Shown one piece after another: positions 36,016 through 47,722 of a stretch of DNA of 64,000 nucleotides; position 1 is the first letter of the stretch; each line of letters begins with the position of its first letter. Under the pieces are notes generated by a model. That model did no database searches. It was not told where the DNA came from and saw only the letters and a list, made by a program, of their open reading frames with translations. Both the position numbers and the translations under genes were made by a program. The DNA is taken from NCBI RefSeq assembly GCF_030247195.1, contig NC_080672.1, positions 401,157,037 to 401,221,036 of the forward strand, given 5' to 3'. This stretch comes from Topomyia yanbarensis (Eukaryota; Arthropoda; Insecta; Diptera; Culicidae).

Positions 36016-37739
36016 CACAGTGGTCCAGAATGTGAATTTAGCAGGAATTTTAACTTTTAGCTGAAATTCAATGACGTAGCCTTACAATATTTTTCGAAAA
36101 GTTGTTGTACTTTGCAAGGCCCTGCTTGTTGTTTAACCAGTAGCTAGGGTGGTTCCAATTTTAGCAATATTCAAAACAAAACTTTTTAACGATTCATGAT
36201 AGAGCTTGACTGTCTTCGATGAAGTTGTAGAGCAACACATTTAAGACAAATTTGCTGAAGACATGCAAGCTATAGCTTTTATACTTTCCATTGCACGAGA
36301 AATCTAAATGTAAGGTTTAGGGTGTTCCTTAAAAACGGTTTTATTTCTATAACTTTTGTAGGTTTTATTTTACCCTTTGAACAACTTGAAAATTATTTTA
36401 GGGCGCATAATTTACTTTAAAACACCAACTACTAAACTTTTTTCGTTTCAAAGTGATGAGAACTTTTATATAAAAATAAATAAAACTTTTTCAAATAACA
36501 TTATCTTCGATTAGGGAATTTTACATTAAATACCGGTGTTGTCATATGAAATAGCATGCTTTGTAGTATAGATCACCAAAAAATACAAATGCGATGCTTT
36601 TGTATATCTTGCAATATTTGCTCAGTCCATTTTTAGTAAATACTATATATAACTTTCTAACAAAAGGAGATAGAGGTTCGGTATTCAGAGACGAATTGCT
36701 CTCCTTCAAAATATCTGAAAGTATTTATAAAACGATCCTAATGAAAAATAAAAACTGAAAAAGTTATATAAAGAAAACAATTTTTTAAGAAACACCCTAG
36801 TTTTTTTTGTAAATTTCTTTTAAAATGAAAAGACGATCTAGAATTTCAATGTCTTCGTCAAAGTTTTTTAAAATTTGATTTTCTTCGATTTTCTGGAAGA
36901 CTGCAAAACTCTATCTCGAACCATTAAAAAGTTAATTATCTGATTTTAAAAAAATTAGAAAGCCCTGCCCACTATTTAAAATGCTAGAAAAGTATTGTTA
37001 AATGGAATATTTTATCATGAAAATAAAACTATATTTTTGATATTGTCTACCGTGAAAATAATGTAAACATATAAACAAAGGGTCAACTCATGAAAAACCA
37101 AATAATAATAGGTATAACTTTTTCAGTTTTCATTTTTTTTTTTCAACCTATGCTTCAGATGTTTTTCAGAGTTTTTAAAGATGAATATTTTCTTCTAAAG
37201 CTTCAAAACGCTGGCTTTTATTATACAAACGATATAAGTACTTATAATATCAAAAATAATTTTTTTGAATACAATTTTGGGAATTTTCCAAAGAATCCCA
37301 TTTTTGGCATAAAAGTGCTCATAGCTTTTGAAGGAAAAGAGTTAGATATGTGGGATCATGAAACAAGTTATTCGCCTTAAAACAATCTTAAAGTTGTTTG
37401 AAAACTACTTCAGTTTTAAATCAATACCGCAAAAGTTATTTGAATAAAATAGATTTTCTAAGAAATACCCTAACCTTCGATTTTAAATATGTTGTAAAAT
37501 GAAAAATATGACAGAAAGAGCGTGCATGTCTTCAGCAAACTTTTTCAAAATTTGTCGTTCTACAACTTCGCTGAAGGTCGTTTGGCTCTAGTTAGAACGA
37601 TTAAAAAGCTATTTTTTTTTATCTTGGTTAAATTAGAACCACCCTAACTGTACGACAACTTCTTCAAAGGCTTTATTATGCTGTTCAGTTTTAGTAAAAT
37701 CTCAAAATTCCTGCTAAATGTGCATTCTGGACCACTATG
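36016..37739. mobile_element. Foldback element B, Transib-like ends
   Basis: Ends read CACAGTGGTCCAGAATG and the complement CATTCTGGACCACTATG, then mirrored 'aatttagcaggaatttt' and, deeper in, mirrored 'gcttgc.tgtcttcagcaaa'. Flanking pentamers are CACTG (36011-36015) and CTCTG (37740-37744), a 4/5 match. The interior has several mirrored copies of 'ttaagaaacaccctag'-like words (36315, 36787, 37460) but no transposase. It shares the start CACTG-CACAGTGG with element A at 11420, suggesting one superfamily. Confidence 0.6.
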
Positions 37740-37744
37740 CTCTG

Positions 37745-38170
37745 TTTCTTGGATTTTTACATTTAAAAATTTGAAAATTCAGGGTTTATTTCAAAAATCC
37801 GCTAAAAACTAATTAACCCTCAAAAATGGCAAGGGGTCTCAGAGGCCCGGCTATTAACAGTTCCATAGTTTCAATGAACTTGTAATTTGAAATACAAATG
37901 ATCGAGCGTTTTCGGGCTTTCGATCTTCTCACTGATCAAACGACAAAAAAGAAACTTTTTATTTTATTGGGAGCAATGCTTTTTGAAGTCACAATTTTAG
38001 CTTGCTTTTTTGAGGGTTGAACAAATTCATTATTTTATGTTGATTCTAGTTCCGGCAGCAGCTTAATAGAGATTCTGAAAAACTTATTCAAAAATGGGAT
38101 CTTTAACACAAACTGTTTACTTTACAATTGGCTACTGATGAAAAAATAGCTGGTATGAACTGAATTATTG
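37745..38170. other. No recognised feature
   Basis: AT-rich spacer between two TIR elements; nothing identified. Confidence 0.5.
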
Positions 38171-38171
38171 T

Positions 38172-39158
38172 ATAGGGGAGCCCGGGGCTATTCAGACCTA
38201 CCTAAGCAAATCGCCCGCGGAAGAAAAGGGAAAGAAATTGTTAGTCCACTACTTGTTTTTGCTGCGCACTCCACAAGTATCACGGGAGGAGGATATTTGT
38301 TAGTAAAAGTATAGAAGTTTGATTCTACTTCTTCATTACCGACGCCAGAGAGGTAACTCCACTATCTGGACTAGATATCGATCCATCAAATCATGGACCG
38401 GGGACCAATGGCTTTACATCCCTTCCGAAGGAAGACGTGACCACAGGATTTTTACCTCAGGAAAATCTCAACGTCCTCGGCTGCGATTGCACCCAGAGCA
38501 ACTGGAATGAGTGTCGGTCACGCTTACCACTAGTCCACCGGCGCCGCCCAAAACCTCAGCTATATTTTGGTGCCATAAAATGTTCATTTTGCACCGCTCC
38601 ATGGCAACGCTAGGTGACGATTTGCAAAACTCTACGTTTTTCCATCCTCTTACAATGTAGATGTAATTCTGACCTCCCTACGGGGCAATTCAGATCCTCA
38701 TTTTTCTATAATTTTTTTACAATGGAATTTTCTATGAAATATTTATTAGAAGTCCTTATGAAGCAAAAAAATAAATTGCGTTACAAAAACTTAATCTGGT
38801 TCGTCACAGCTGTCAATTGGCACATCATGTATTTTCCTTGCTGTGACGTGTGCAATGCTATTCACAATCGCAAGCCGCAAGCCACTGAACGGTGGTTGAT
38901 GGAATAGGGGGTCCGTATGCTCATTTCGCACAAAAGTGGTAAGCGTCTTGAAAATATCTGTGTTTTCACCGAAACAAAAATCATTCTATTAAATAGAAGC
39001 CATCTATCTCCTATAAAAAACAAAGACTTAGATTTAATTTTAATGTTTAAGAATTGCGGCTCCACAAATATGTACGACAGTTAGAAAGTGTTACGATTTT
39101 CTGAGAAATAGAAGGGGTCCGAATTATCCCCACTGTCTTAATAGCCCCGGGCCCCTAT
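38172..39158. mobile_element. TIR element with ATAGGGG..CCCGGGGCTATT ends
   Basis: 'ataggggagcccggggctatt' type left end and the complement of right 'aatagccccgggcccctatt' are about 20-bp inverted termini. The interior repeats the theme 'cctccctacggggcaattca' (38670-38695) and 'ccgaattatccccact' (39119). A SINE is inserted at 38325-38550. No transposase recognised. Confidence 0.65.
38325..38550 (-). mobile_element. tRNA-derived SINE, copy 1
   Basis: On the - strand the 5' part (about 38548-38470) has A-box-like 'ggactagtggtaagcgtgac' and a degenerate B-box 'gggtgcaatcgcag'. It is followed by 'gagattttcctgaggtaaaa' and 'gtggtcacgtcttccttcgg'. The same order occurs at 41611-41750 on the + strand, which identifies a family. 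Confidence 0.7.
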
Positions 39159-40352
39159 TCAATAAAATCAAAAATCCCTTCTAGAGTATATCTTGTGCAC
39201 TGCTGTATCTAGTTAGACATTATATTTATCTTATCTCGGTTCGGAGAACCTGGCCCCAAGGTAGCTCATGCAGAAACACGATACTAGGGAAACAGTTTGA
39301 TTATATATAAAGCTACAGCATATTTACTGTGATTTTGGAGGGTATTCTATGCTACTAATCGAACTGTTCTGGATAGGAAGGGTGGAGAGGCCTTGTCTTT
39401 ATCATTTTGTAGAGAAATTAGGATGTCCTTCAGTGTTATGACATGAACTTCAAGCGTTCACCCGTACTGATCCACCCAACCCATTTGACTTTTCCAACAA
39501 GAACAAGAAAAAAAGCTTTTCTGTTTGATCAAATAACACTGAATAAACAGCTGATAGATGCCATGCTTAGCTACGTGTTACTATGAGTGGTAATTCTTCT
39601 TCATCATCATCATCATCACGCTCAAAGGTCATCTAACCTTATTTAAATAACTATGAGAAAAAATGCAGTTAATTTAATTGGTTAAGCTACCGCTAAATAA
39701 AATGACGTAATCTTCAATAAGGTCTTAAAGATCTTTTCTGAACGTACTAAGATAAGGTTATTGAATTGATCATACTAATAAATATTATCTGTACGTGTTT
39801 TCTTGAAAGTCCCAGCAAATACTAACACGACACGATTTGAAAGGAGCACGTTTGAGTAATTTGGGTATTTTTGCTGGGAAATCGCCAATAGACAGTTCAC
39901 GTCTCTTCACATCTGTTCATCCTCCACCCAATAATGTTCAGCAATTTTCTCGCACCGCGCAAGCTTCCAATTAACGGCGAATAAGGCAACGTTTTTTCCT
40001 TTCCTCACATCGACACCCTATTCGTTCGCACATACATATAGATATATATTTTTTTCAAAATAGTTTCCATCGCAATACAATCAATTGATTAAGGCCAAAG
40101 TAACGGTGAACGCATTGAAACGAAACAACGCAAAACCACTTGCTACATTTCCACTTCGTTTTACTTCTTTTTTCATTGTCGCTATATGTACATTCGTATA
40201 CCACTTACGCACAACAACAGTTTAATAATAAAAATAACATAATTAACGTACGACGAATACGAGCTAAACCTTTGATTTCTTAGGGTACTTCACATCGATA
40301 TCACTAATACCAAAAATCTAACATCTACTTGAATTAACGCTACCTAATGGTA
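39159..40352. other. 3' side of the - strand membrane-protein gene; no other feature
   Basis: Presumably contains the 3' untranslated region of the gene ending at 40353, but I could not fix a polyadenylation site. A short TCATCA microsatellite lies at 39599-39618. Confidence 0.4.
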
Positions 40353-40884
40353 TTAGCTTCTGTTCTGCTGTTGTTGTAATGAGTTCGGCTGCAGATTGCC
40401 AGACGCCGGCATTTGGCTTTCGACGTCCCGCTCGTTGTCGAATCGGACAAAGCTGTTTTGAGCGGTGGGTGCTGGACCTTTGGCAAACATCCGATACAGG
40501 ACCACCAGACTGACCAGCACGTACACGTTGACCACTGTCAAAGAAAGAAAAAGAAAAAGAAAATAGTAAAAAACAATCAGAGGATATTACACAATTTTCC
40601 GTTCCGCCGAATTGACGATGACCTTGGTGCCAACACTTGGTTTACCAATTATGGCATTGATTTCAAACGAATAATGGAACGCGGTGTCGCGTTGTGGTGG
40701 TGGACCAAATTAGCACACAGGGTTTCCGTTCCGACTCACGTATCATGACGAGCAGCTGGCGGGGCTCGATCGTTGCCAGGTCAGACTCTCTTCCGGTGCA
40801 GAGGTTCACAATCTCCTGAACGATCACGACCGCACCGTCGATGGTGAACAGCGCCAGAAATGGGGTGAGAAATGTTTTGTTCTC
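40353..40884 (-). CDS. Last two exons of a small multi-pass membrane protein
   Basis: Exon 40884-40740 begins after a good acceptor (ttactttcag on the - strand) and ends at donor GTGAGT. It encodes ENKTFLTPFLALF then a hydrophobic run ending VIVQEI. Exon 40534-40353 starts after ctttgacag and continues in phase (C|TG) with VNVYVLVSLVVLYRMF, a membrane helix. A hydrophilic cytosolic tail of about 40 residues follows, ending QQQQNRS and a TAA stop. Thus at least two helices with a loop (NLCTGRESDLATIEPRQL) and a charged tail are visible, as in small four-helix insect membrane proteins. The frame stays open upstream to 41076 and would add a further hydrophobic stretch (FPLAFVSLYVPTLL), so the acceptor at 40885 may be optional. 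The family is not certain; no enzyme motif. Confidence 0.75.
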
Positions 40885-41610
40885 CTGAAAGTAAGTAAGT
40901 AAGGTAGGTACATAGAGCGACACGAAAGCCAAGGGAAAATATTTGATCAATTTGTAGGTCGAACAACAATGCTTATTTTGCTGGGTTTGGAGCGATGGGA
41001 AGAGGCGGTAGGAATCGTTCCGACCAACGACGACGACGTCGCGAGGCACTTGGCTGTTTTGCCCTGACTTGGCCACCTCGTTTGGACGGGTTTAACGATC
41101 GCATTGTAATGCTAATTGTGTTTTAATTCGCGTCTCACGAGAGCGGGTGAGACTGAAAAAGTGTACCTCACGGGATCTAGCCCGGACACGGGTGCGGAAT
41201 TTATGAATTTCTCGATCGACAATTTGTGATGTTTTCTTATTTTTCTGGTACTCCTATGTCTTACTTCTATAATAAACTTCCTAATTTGATAAACATTGCC
41301 TATCTCGCAATACATAACAGGGATTATTTTTGGGAAGGGCAAAAATGAAATCTCTTGAAGCAATCATAATTTTAGTTTACTATTTGGTTGGAGTTATAGC
41401 ATTTATTTTATTATTCATCATTATTTTCACATCATACTTAGCTAATACTCAATATGAACTGGCTGTTTTTGTCATGCCTCATATGATGATTTTAATACTC
41501 CCTTGAAATTATTAAATTTCAAAATAATGGCTCTCGGCCGCGGTTCAACGAAATGTGATCCCGTTTCATAGGCACGATCTGAAAATTTGAATATTTAATT
41601 TTAAGAACAG
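40885..41610. other. Intron or alternative exon sequence upstream of 40884
   Basis: 40960-41110 is GC-richer than its surroundings and is open in frame with the exon at 40740-40884. It could be part of a longer exon or an alternative first exon (an ATG lies at 41076). The rest is AT-rich with no repeat identified. Confidence 0.4.
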
Positions 41611-41780
41611 AGGCCAGGTGGTTGAGTGGTAAGCGTGACCGCCACCCATACCAGTTGGTCTGGGTTCGATCCCAGCCGGGGTCGATGAGATTTTTCTGAG
41701 GTGAAAAAACATGTGGTCACGTCTTTCTTCAGAAATAAATAAAAAATCAGGAATCTTCGGAAATGAATCAAGAATCAGTC
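41611..41780 (+). mobile_element. tRNA-derived SINE, copy 2
   Basis: A-box 'tggttgagtggtaagcgtga', B-box 'gggttcgatcccagc' at about 41660-41675, then 'gagatttttctgaggtgaaa' and 'gtggtcacgtctttcttc' as in copy 1. The B-box is better preserved than in copy 1. It abuts the tail of the retrotransposon fragment that follows. Confidence 0.75.
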
Positions 41781-41789
41781 TGGCTCAAA

Positions 41790-44700
41790 TGGCACGTTCC
41801 CTATGTTGATCGGAGATTTGTGCCTTGCCAAGAATCGTCTTTTCATCATTTCCTGATGGGAAGGATTGGGGAAGTGGCAAGGTTAGGGGTAAGGAAAATA
41901 GCGACACAGAATAATTAAAACAGTGCATTCTGCACCTCCGGAGGAATGCTGAACGATCTGCAGGCGTTACAATAGCAGAAATTAAACTTACAACCCCCGG
42001 AGGGATTCAGAATTTTTTATTTAAGCAGTGAGCGAATATATCAACACCCCCCAGGGGATATTGAGGTAACAGAACGACAACACCCCCGAAGAAATGTTGT
42101 CATCAAATATGGCTAAAACTTTAGCTCTTTACCAGACTGCGTTAGAAACAATAGCATATCCTTCAGTTTCAGTTCTCTGTACATAGGTTCATCTAAGTAT
42201 AGAGAACCAAAAATCCGGATACTTAATTGCATTACTACAGGGCAGTTGCATTTGAAAAGATTTCATGTTCCATAATCGGATTCACAAAGATCACATTAAT
42301 AATACTCAGCGCGCTGAATAGTAGCCATGTGATAATTGAGTTTGCAATGTCCAGTCAGTGCCCTGACTAGAATTCTGCAGATGTGCTTGGAAAATCGCAA
42401 CAATTTTTTTGACATTTTCGGACTTACATCCGGCAGAAATGTTTTTGTTTGAACACAAGTTTGCAAGCTACGCCAATGGTTGGCATGTTAGGATGCAGCC
42501 CACGAGCGAATCTTGTACTTTATCCAACTTATCGAAAGTGGTAGAACTGATTCTGGACCAACGAAACCAGTCGTAGCGCCAGCTCTAGCCAATTCGTCCG
42601 CCCATTCATTTCCAGTACAGCGCAAATTCGTTAGTTAGGTCACGACTGCGCCCCAACTAACGAATCGTATCCGTTAATTGGGGCAACTGACAGCTGCCAA
42701 AATTACCCGAGGGAAACGCTGATTGTTTTTTTTTTTTTCAATAAAAGACCAACAAAAATACTTTACTGTTCACGAAAGTTGGCTTCCAGTTTAAAGTTGA
42801 TTTTTTTGACAAAGTATGTCATTAGTGTTCTTTTTGCCGTTAATTATTTTTTGATGAATTCCTTCACATAAAACAGGAAATACACCATCGGAAAAAAGCC
42901 GATAAAGCGTAAGCATACTACGTTGCCTCTAGCTAAAAAATCATTGGATAATGTGCTTGAATACACCTTCAAAAGTTAATAAAGTAACCTCCATGCGACA
43001 TAAACTAATTGATGCTGAATGGAAGAAGCGCAACATTTAACACATTTATTTCACTAAAAACATTCCGGAATATGAATTTAAAAAAATTAAATTCCATTGA
43101 ATTTCAAAGTACTCTTTTTTTTCTAGATCGCGACAGAAATAATCCCCTTGAAATCGATGACTTTCAAACGTCAATCAGTTTTTGACTTTCAGTTTTAACA
43201 TAAGAGTGTCTTTTAGTTGGGGCATGCCCCAACTAGCGAACACCCAAATAACGAACAGCTCAACTAGCGAACCCCCAACTAACGAATTTGCGCTGTATTA
43301 CCGGAATTATCGCGTACCTATAGAAGGTAGCTAGCATTTGAAATGCTAAGTTCTTCGATTTGATTTCCAAGCGATTACTAATTTCGATCTCGAATCTGCC
43401 GAAATAAGTGCTTTCAGGCTAGCCTGACTGTCAGAGCAAAAATAGATTCTTTTACCGCAGAAACCCTGTTGAAGTTCCGATTGAACGCCACACAGAATCG
43501 CGAAGATTTCTGCTTGGAATACGATACAGTATCTACATGTGAATAAGATTGACTTATTCTCATTTCACGACAATAGACACCAGCACCGACTTGGCCCTCT
43601 AACAAAGAACCGTCAGTACAACAAACTACGTATTCTTCAAGTTGTAGCTCCATCCATCCAGCGAGATAGCCATTCCGCATGAGTGAAAAATCTAACATAA
43701 AAAGTTTTAAACGAAGCTGTATGTGAGTGTAAGGTCACTGTGAGCAAGTACATGCTTATCCCAAGATCCACGACCTATTAGGTTACTGTTCCAGAACCCA
43801 GTAACCTTTAGACGGTATGTACAAGAAAGTGCCTCTTGTTTCAAAGACACACAGTGCTTTTACGTTCAAGACTGCCTCTAGAGCAGCAGTAGGTGTTGTC
43901 GAAAACGCACCAGTCATCGCCATCAAGACCATCCTCTGAAGATAATTTAACTTTGATCTATCTCATGACTTCTCCCTTCTGGCACCAAACAAGACACCCG
44001 CATGCTAGTATTGGTCTAACAATTGTTGCATAGATCCACTGAATGTACTTGGGTTTGAGTTCCCAAGATTGGCCGAAGGCCATGCAAGCTTTCTTGATTC
44101 TGAAATCGATGTGAGCTGTCCAATTAAGTTATGCGTCAAGAATTACCCCAACGTATTTATCTTGATCTGTGACAATAGTTTCAGAGTCAAAAAACTGCAA
44201 TGGACGAGCTCCGGTTGTAATCCTTCGTGGTGTACGTAACTCTAGTCTCTTTTCAATTGTCGAATAAATCTTTCGCCTTTTCCTTCGTGGCGTAAAAAGC
44301 ACCATTGATGTGTTATGTAGATTAACTGATAGTCCAACATGAGGACACCATTGCTCAACAACACGTAAGGCTTGCTGCATCTATTCAAAAAGTGTGTTAA
44401 TGCAAGTACCGGTGATCATTATATGATAATCATCGGCGAAATCATCTATTGGAAACCTAAGCTCATTAAGTTTCTTCAAGAAGTCATCGTCGATAAGGTT
44501 TCATAAAAGTGGTGACAGCACACCACCTTACGGACATTCGCAGACATTCAGTTTCCTCATCTCTACTTATCTCAACGACTTTGCGAGCCAACTTAAATGC
44601 TTCCGACCCGTTCCGGCGTCTGCTATTCCAATGTACCTATGATCAGATAACGAAGGTCCATGCTTGTTTGGTACAAGCCAGTTTGTCAACTCATTCGTAA

Positions 44701-44925
44701 CATCGGCAAAACAGAGAGTTACATCTAACACCTCTTCTCTGCCAGATTGTGCAAATGCTGGAAGATTAGATACATCAAGTGTGTGCAGATTTATACTACT
44801 TAAGTATTCAATCAATTCGGTTCCTCTCAAACTGATATCTGAGCCACCCCAAATTATGTGGTGGGCATTTGCATCACCGCTGAATATGAGGGGAAAGCTC
44901 TTTTCTGCTACAGTAAGATACAACC
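41790..44925 (-). pseudogene. Decayed non-LTR retrotransposon (endonuclease, RT, RNase H), LOA/I-like
   Basis: In - strand order: an endonuclease part (44923-44567) with FSGDANAHHIIWGGSD and LSDHRYIG; an RT palm (about 44530-44400) with GVLSPLL, a stop where Trp is usual, and the catalytic-type FADD; a post-palm block with SVNLHNTSMVLFTPRR and KYVGVILDA (44380-44129); and RNase H starting CTDGSLLEGQVGAGVY (about 43640). RNase H continues after a frameshift near 43545 with QAEIFAILCG and SDSQASLKAL. After a nested MITE comes GNEWADELARAGA (about 42617-42575). The RT fingers between endonuclease and palm are deleted. RNase H after RT suggests the LOA or I group, inferred from domain order. Confidence 0.85.
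42618..43295. mobile_element. 678-bp TIR element with TA duplication inside the RNase H region
   Basis: Left 'cagcgcaaattcgttagtt' and the complement of right 'aactaacgaatttgcgctg' are inverted ends. TA lies on both sides (42616-42617, 43296-43297), as for Tc1/mariner-type insertion. Just inside, 'ccccaactaacgaa' motifs are repeated several times at both ends in both orientations. Excision in silico rejoins RNase H sequence. A poly-T run of 12 lies at 42728. No transposase. Confidence 0.85.
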
Positions 44926-45889
44926 CTTTTGAAATTATCAGGAGGTTAATTCAGTGGTGATTCAAAATACAATCCAGCAGATAACACAGTTTCGACAAAA
45001 ATGCATATGGGACTCTGTGGAGATCTAAGAGAAGAGAAGACAATCGCGTAGCTAATTTGATCCAGTCCTAACCTCAATATTGAACCAGCTTCTGATTGGT
45101 CATTTTGCCAGTCATGAGCGTTCATTATATTTACAATCGGGATGGAAAACAGTGCTGCTGAATCTATTCTGGCTATTTTTCATACACATCAGCATTTCGT
45201 GCAAATTGAATAAAAGACCTGAATGACGATATAGTTACGTGTATTGTTAAGAGAGACATGAATAAATATTTAATTTAATTTTTAAATGCAGCTAGCATTG
45301 TAAATTCTTGGTAGAGGTGCGATCTTTTAGGTACAATTATTTTCGGCAATTGTAAGAAGTATTCAAAGGGAATCTGGCAACGATTAACGCTTGTTGTCTT
45401 CAGATTTACGGCAGGGCCAAGTCGAGAAAATTAAGAAGAGCAAGAAGCCTGTCGTCGTCTCTTTTCTTAGGTGGAGATCATAAACAACCAGGGATGTAAA
45501 ATATTATTTTGGGACACACCCAAATCATTACATCATAGATTTAAAATAGAATTACTAAATTTAACTATTTGCTTCGTATTCGTCGAATGACTATTAAACA
45601 ATTAATACGGCTGATGCTCTCATTGTAGAGTCTACTTTTGAATATTACAACAGTAAAGTTATCAGTTTCAAATGACTTGTGTTTTGTTAAAATTTATTGC
45701 CTGCCAACATATTTCGGGAACTTTCGTTGACGCAAAAAAGAGATGAATCGAGATCTTGTTGAATGTGATTTATAACATAAGTAATAAATCTAAAAAAAAA
45801 AAAAAATTTTCGAGTAATTTCATCACAAGATGGCGGCTGTACAGCATTTTCTCTCACGCGAAAATCGACTCAGTTCGTAGAGTTAGGCA
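44926..45889. other. No recognised feature
   Basis: AT-rich; a 13-base A run at 45794 and no supported gene or repeat family. Confidence 0.5.
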
Positions 45890-46689
45890 AATGTATGTTT
45901 GTGTGCGTATGTGTGTGTGCGTGTGTATGTATGTATTTGACCAAAAATATGCACATCGGTTACTCAGAGATGGTTGAACCGATTTTTTCAGACTTAGTCT
46001 CAAAATGAAAGGTATAACGTTCCCGTAGGCTGCTATTGAATTTCATTTAATTCCGACTTCCGGTTCCGGAGTTACAGGTTGAAGAGTCAGGTCCCGAATG
46101 CAATTCCCACATAAATCAGAATCAGCATGGTATCTAAAAGATGCAAAACTTCATAAAATTTGTTCGAAAATGTTTGGATTTATAGTTTCAGCTCACTGAT
46201 GCCCAATCAAATCCACGCTGACCACATTGGACAACTTTGGAGGAATCGGAAGCTTCGGGAAAGTGGTTATGTTCCTGAGTTGAAATCACATCTGCTTTTC
46301 AAAAATGTCTGACTCGATTTCCACAAAATTAGTCTCAAATGATAGCTACAACATTCCTATTGAGTGCTATTAAATTTCCTTTGAATCAGAAATCTGGTTC
46401 CTGTGTTACGGGTTGAAGTATGCGGCCACATGCGAAATTCCCATATAAACCGGTAATCAATATATGTATGTATAAATGATGCAAACATAATTAAAACGAG
46501 TTACAAATTGCTTGAAATTGTTGGCCGACATTCTTATACTATTCGCCTCACTTCGTTGAGTTCGGAAAACGTGTGTATTCGTATAAGCGTATGTCTATGT
46601 GTATGTGTGTGACCAACATTTGCGCGTCGGTTAGTCGGAGATGACCGAACCGATTTTCTCGAAACAAGTCACAAATGGAAGTTATAATA

Positions 46690-47540
46690 TGCAGTTGGGT
46701 GTAGTATCAACGATTTTAAATCGTTTAAAATTATTTTTGCGATTTAAATTGCACGACTTAAATCGTACGAGTTTGGTTGCACGTTTCAAAATTCGATTTT
46801 TAATCGTACAAATATAATTTAATATTATTCTTGCTATTTGGGTACGATTCAATTCGGCCGATATAATTCGCACGACTTAAATCGGACGACTTAAATCGTA
46901 CGATTTAAATCGCACGTCTTAAATCGTACGATTTTTATCGCACAATTTAAATTATACGATGTTGGTCGCACGTTTCAAAATGCGATTTTAAATCGTGGGA
47001 ATATAATTTAAAATTATTCTTGCGATTTGGGTACGATTCAAATCGCACGGTTTAAATCGTACGATTTTGGAGGCACGTTTTAAAATGCGATTTAAATATC
47101 TCCCGCGCGATTTTAAATCGTACGATTCGATTCGACCGATATAAACCGTACGATTTTAAATCGCACGAATATATTTTTTTACGTTTTAACGACATTCAAT
47201 TAGCTAGAGATTACTGGGTAGGGAAAGTTATGAAACTTAGAGCCATAGTACTCAAGTGAGAGCAAGGGTGTGAAGTAAACAGATCGGAAAACTAGAAGTG
47301 GCAGGGTCATTATAACAGGCTTAATATCGTACGGGCTTAATCTTTGCCTTCTGTTAATGAGGGTTAGGCAGAAAAACTACGAATCACCAGAGTTCACTAA
47401 CATGTGTCCTGATAAAGGTAGACGTATCTATCTTTACCGTGACAACCGTACGAATATAATTTAAAATAATTCTTGCGATTGGGGTACGATTTAAATCGCA
47501 CGACTTAAATCGTACGATTTAAATCGCAAATTGAAAGTAA
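46690..47540. repeat. AATCGTACGATTTAAATCGCACG higher-order array
   Basis: Short palindromic words (TTAAATCGTACGATTTAA and variants) alternate for about 450 bp and resume at 47448-47530 after a foldback insertion. A longer unit, beginning 'attattcttgcgatttggg' and containing 'ggtcgcacgtttcaaaatgc', starts at about 46730, 46828, 47015 and 47466, giving a second level of repetition. TACG/CGTA dinucleotides are far denser than in the surrounding AT-rich DNA. Confidence 0.75.
47167..47450 (+). repeat. Foldback repeat copy 2, right arm missing
   Basis: It matches 24514-24790 closely from 'acgttttaacgacattcaat' to 'tctttaccgtgacaac', then stops; the AATCGTACG array resumes at once. The right arm present in copy 1 is absent, so this copy inserted truncated or lost its arm. 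Confidence 0.8.
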
Positions 47541-47662
47541 CCAGCTATTAAAACATTGCTTTGATAAATGAGAAAGGCACAATTGGATTAAAACAGGTTT
47601 TGCTCGCAGGGCCGAATCTTTTATACCATTCGACTCAGTTCGTCGAGATCGAAAAAAGTCTG

Positions 47663-47722
47663 TTTGTATGTGCGTGTATGTATGTGCGTATATGTATGTA
47701 TATATGTATGTATGTATGTGTC
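47663..47722 (+). repeat. TATG/TGCG microsatellite
   Basis: Irregular tetranucleotide repeats of TATG with TGCG interruptions. They form part of the repeat family beginning at about 47565 ('gagaaaggcacaattggatt'). Confidence 0.8.

Noticed and set aside
45897..45940. CRISPR-like or regulatory array of TGTG/TATG repeats
   Set aside because: Simple microsatellite without spacers, and eukaryotic context.
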